Below, piece after piece: positions 5,336-6,282 of a stretch of DNA of 6,282 nucleotides; within the stretch, counting starts at the first letter, position 1, and every line of letters begins with the position of its first letter. A model generated the notes under the pieces. That model ran no database searches. It was not told where the DNA came from and saw only the letters and a list, made by a program, of their open reading frames with translations. The position numbers and the translations under genes are program-made. Source of the DNA: Betaproteobacteria bacterium SG8_40 (GTDB lineage: Bacteria > Pseudomonadota > Gammaproteobacteria > Burkholderiales > Eutrophovitaceae); the NCBI GenBank assembly GCA_001304425.1, contig LJTS01000171.1:1-6282 (forward strand), read 5' to 3'.

Positions 5336-6282
5336 ATGAGCGCGTCCGAGAGGTCACAGGGCGCTGCTGCGGCCGAGCCAGTCGAGCAGGCGCTCTACGA
5401 GGTTCGCAAGAAAATCTATCCGCGCGCCGTCACGGGCGTGTTTGCCTTGTGGCGCTGGGTTGCGGTCTGGGCCACGCAACTGGTCTTCTACGGGCTGCCA
5501 TGGCTGACGTGGAATGACCGCCAGGCGGTGTTGTTCGACCTCGTTCACCGCAAGTTCTATATCTTCGGGCTGGTATTCTGGCCGCAGGACATCGTTTATC
5601 TGACGGTGTTGCTGATCATTTCCGCTTACTCGCTGTTTCTGTTTACCGCGGTCGGCGGGCGCCTCTGGTGCGGCTACGCCTGCCCCCAGACTGTCTATAC
5701 CGAGATATTCATGTGGATCGAGCGCAAGATCGAAGGCGATCGCATGAAGCGCATGAAACTCGACAAGGGACCGCTGTCGGGGCGCAAATTGGCCTTGAAG
5801 GCTGCCAAGCATGGAGCATGGATTGCGCTGGCCTTGTGGACGGGATTTACCTTTGTCGGTTACTTCACTCCAATCGCCGACCTCGCGGCCAAGGTCATGC
5901 AGTGGTCGCTGGGACCCTGGGAGACTTTCTGGGTATTCTTCTACGGATTTGCCACGTACGGTAACGCCGGCTGGATGCGTGAGCAGGTGTGCAAATACAT
6001 GTGTCCCTACGCGCGGTTCCAGAGCGTCATGTTCGACCGCGATACGCTGATCATCACCTACGACAACGACCGTGGCGAGCCACGCGGTGCGCGAGCGAAG
6101 AGCGCCGATCACAAGGCCAAAGGGCTCGGGGACTGCGTCGATTGTGGTATCTGCGTGCAGGTTTGCCCGACCGGCATCGACATCCGCAACGGCCTGCAGT
6201 ACGAGTGTATCGGCTGCGCCGCCTGCATCGACGGCTGCAACCAGGTCATGGGCAAGATGGGGTATCCGAAAGGCCTGATTCG
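5336..6282 (+). CDS. ccoG: CcoG (FixG/RdxA-type) cbb3 oxidase accessory polyferredoxin, 3' end cut by window edge
   Basis: Membrane-bound iron-sulfur protein needed for cbb3 oxidase maturation; in Rhodobacter CcoG has been described as a Cu(II) reductase supplying Cu(I) for the CuB site. The visible 315 residues start at ATG 5336, directly after an in-frame TGA (5333-5335), so this is the first possible start; no good Shine-Dalgarno sequence precedes it. After a short cytoplasmic N-terminus come about four membrane helices (near 34-54, 86-106, 161-181 and 193-213). The conserved GGRLWCGYACPQTVYTE motif (108-123) and CKYMCPYARFQ (219-229) follow the family. Two 4Fe-4S motifs are visible: C267-x2-C270-x2-C273-x3-C277-P and C291-x2-C294-x2-C297-x3-C301. 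Members usually have about 460-490 residues, so roughly a third is missing, including the last helix and the C-terminal periplasmic domain. The frame has no stop within the window. Confidence 0.95.
   Translation, partial: MSASERSQGAAAAEPVEQALYEVRKKIYPRAVTGVFALWRWVAVWATQLVFYGLPWLTWNDRQAVLFDLVHRKFYIFGLVFWPQDIVYLTVLLIISAYSLFLFTAVGGRLWCGYACPQTVYTEIFMWIERKIEGDRMKRMKLDKGPLSGRKLALKAAKHGAWIALALWTGFTFVGYFTPIADLAAKVMQWSLGPWETFWVFFYGFATYGNAGWMREQVCKYMCPYARFQSVMFDRDTLIITYDNDRGEPRGARAKSADHKAKGLGDCVDCGICVQVCPTGIDIRNGLQYECIGCAACIDGCNQVMGKMGYPKGLI

Noticed and set aside
2087..6282. cbb3 operon as a candidate for a new biological system
   Set aside because: Gene order ccoN-ccoO-ccoQ-ccoP-ccoG, lengths and all visible metal-binding residues are those of the well-described cbb3 oxidase, with no fusion, insertion or extra gene.

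Overview
The window looks like a piece of chromosome from a GC-rich proteobacterium, most likely a betaproteobacterium. This rests on the protein flavour of the cbb3 oxidase genes, the SirB2-family gene, the frequent GTG starts and an ANR/FNR-type operator. The lineage is inferred, not proven. No mobile element, CRISPR array, tRNA or rRNA was seen.

Left part (1-864, plus strand): the 3' two-thirds of a beta-class carbonic anhydrase gene, cut by the window edge, overlaps by four bases a gene for a small four-helix membrane protein of the SirB2 family. The SirB2 gene converges on a minus-strand flavodoxin-fold gene (880-1488) that carries an unusual four-cysteine cluster. The two facing stop codons lie inside one shared inverted repeat.

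Control region (1489-2086): about 600 bases with no convincing gene. It holds a good ANR/FNR site (1907-1920) spaced exactly 22 bases from a -10-like hexamer (1943-1948), the layout of a class II FNR-activated promoter. It also holds a second, one-mismatch site (1756-1769) and several small hairpins, one of which starts at the predicted transcript start.

Right part (2087-6282, plus strand): ccoN, ccoO, ccoQ and ccoP in canonical order and tight spacing encode the complete cbb3-type cytochrome c oxidase, a high-affinity terminal oxidase used at low oxygen. CcoN holds the haem b/b3-CuB centre, CcoO and CcoP are membrane-anchored c-type cytochromes that feed it electrons, and CcoQ is a small stabilising subunit. 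An 89-base gap with a palindrome and hairpin leads to ccoG (5336 to the window end, incomplete), a polyferredoxin-like membrane protein implicated in preparing copper for the oxidase. All metal-ligand residues expected in the visible parts are present, so the oxidase looks functional. The system is well known. The less ordinary points are the regulatory architecture, the stop-codon stem and the cysteine-rich flavoprotein next door.
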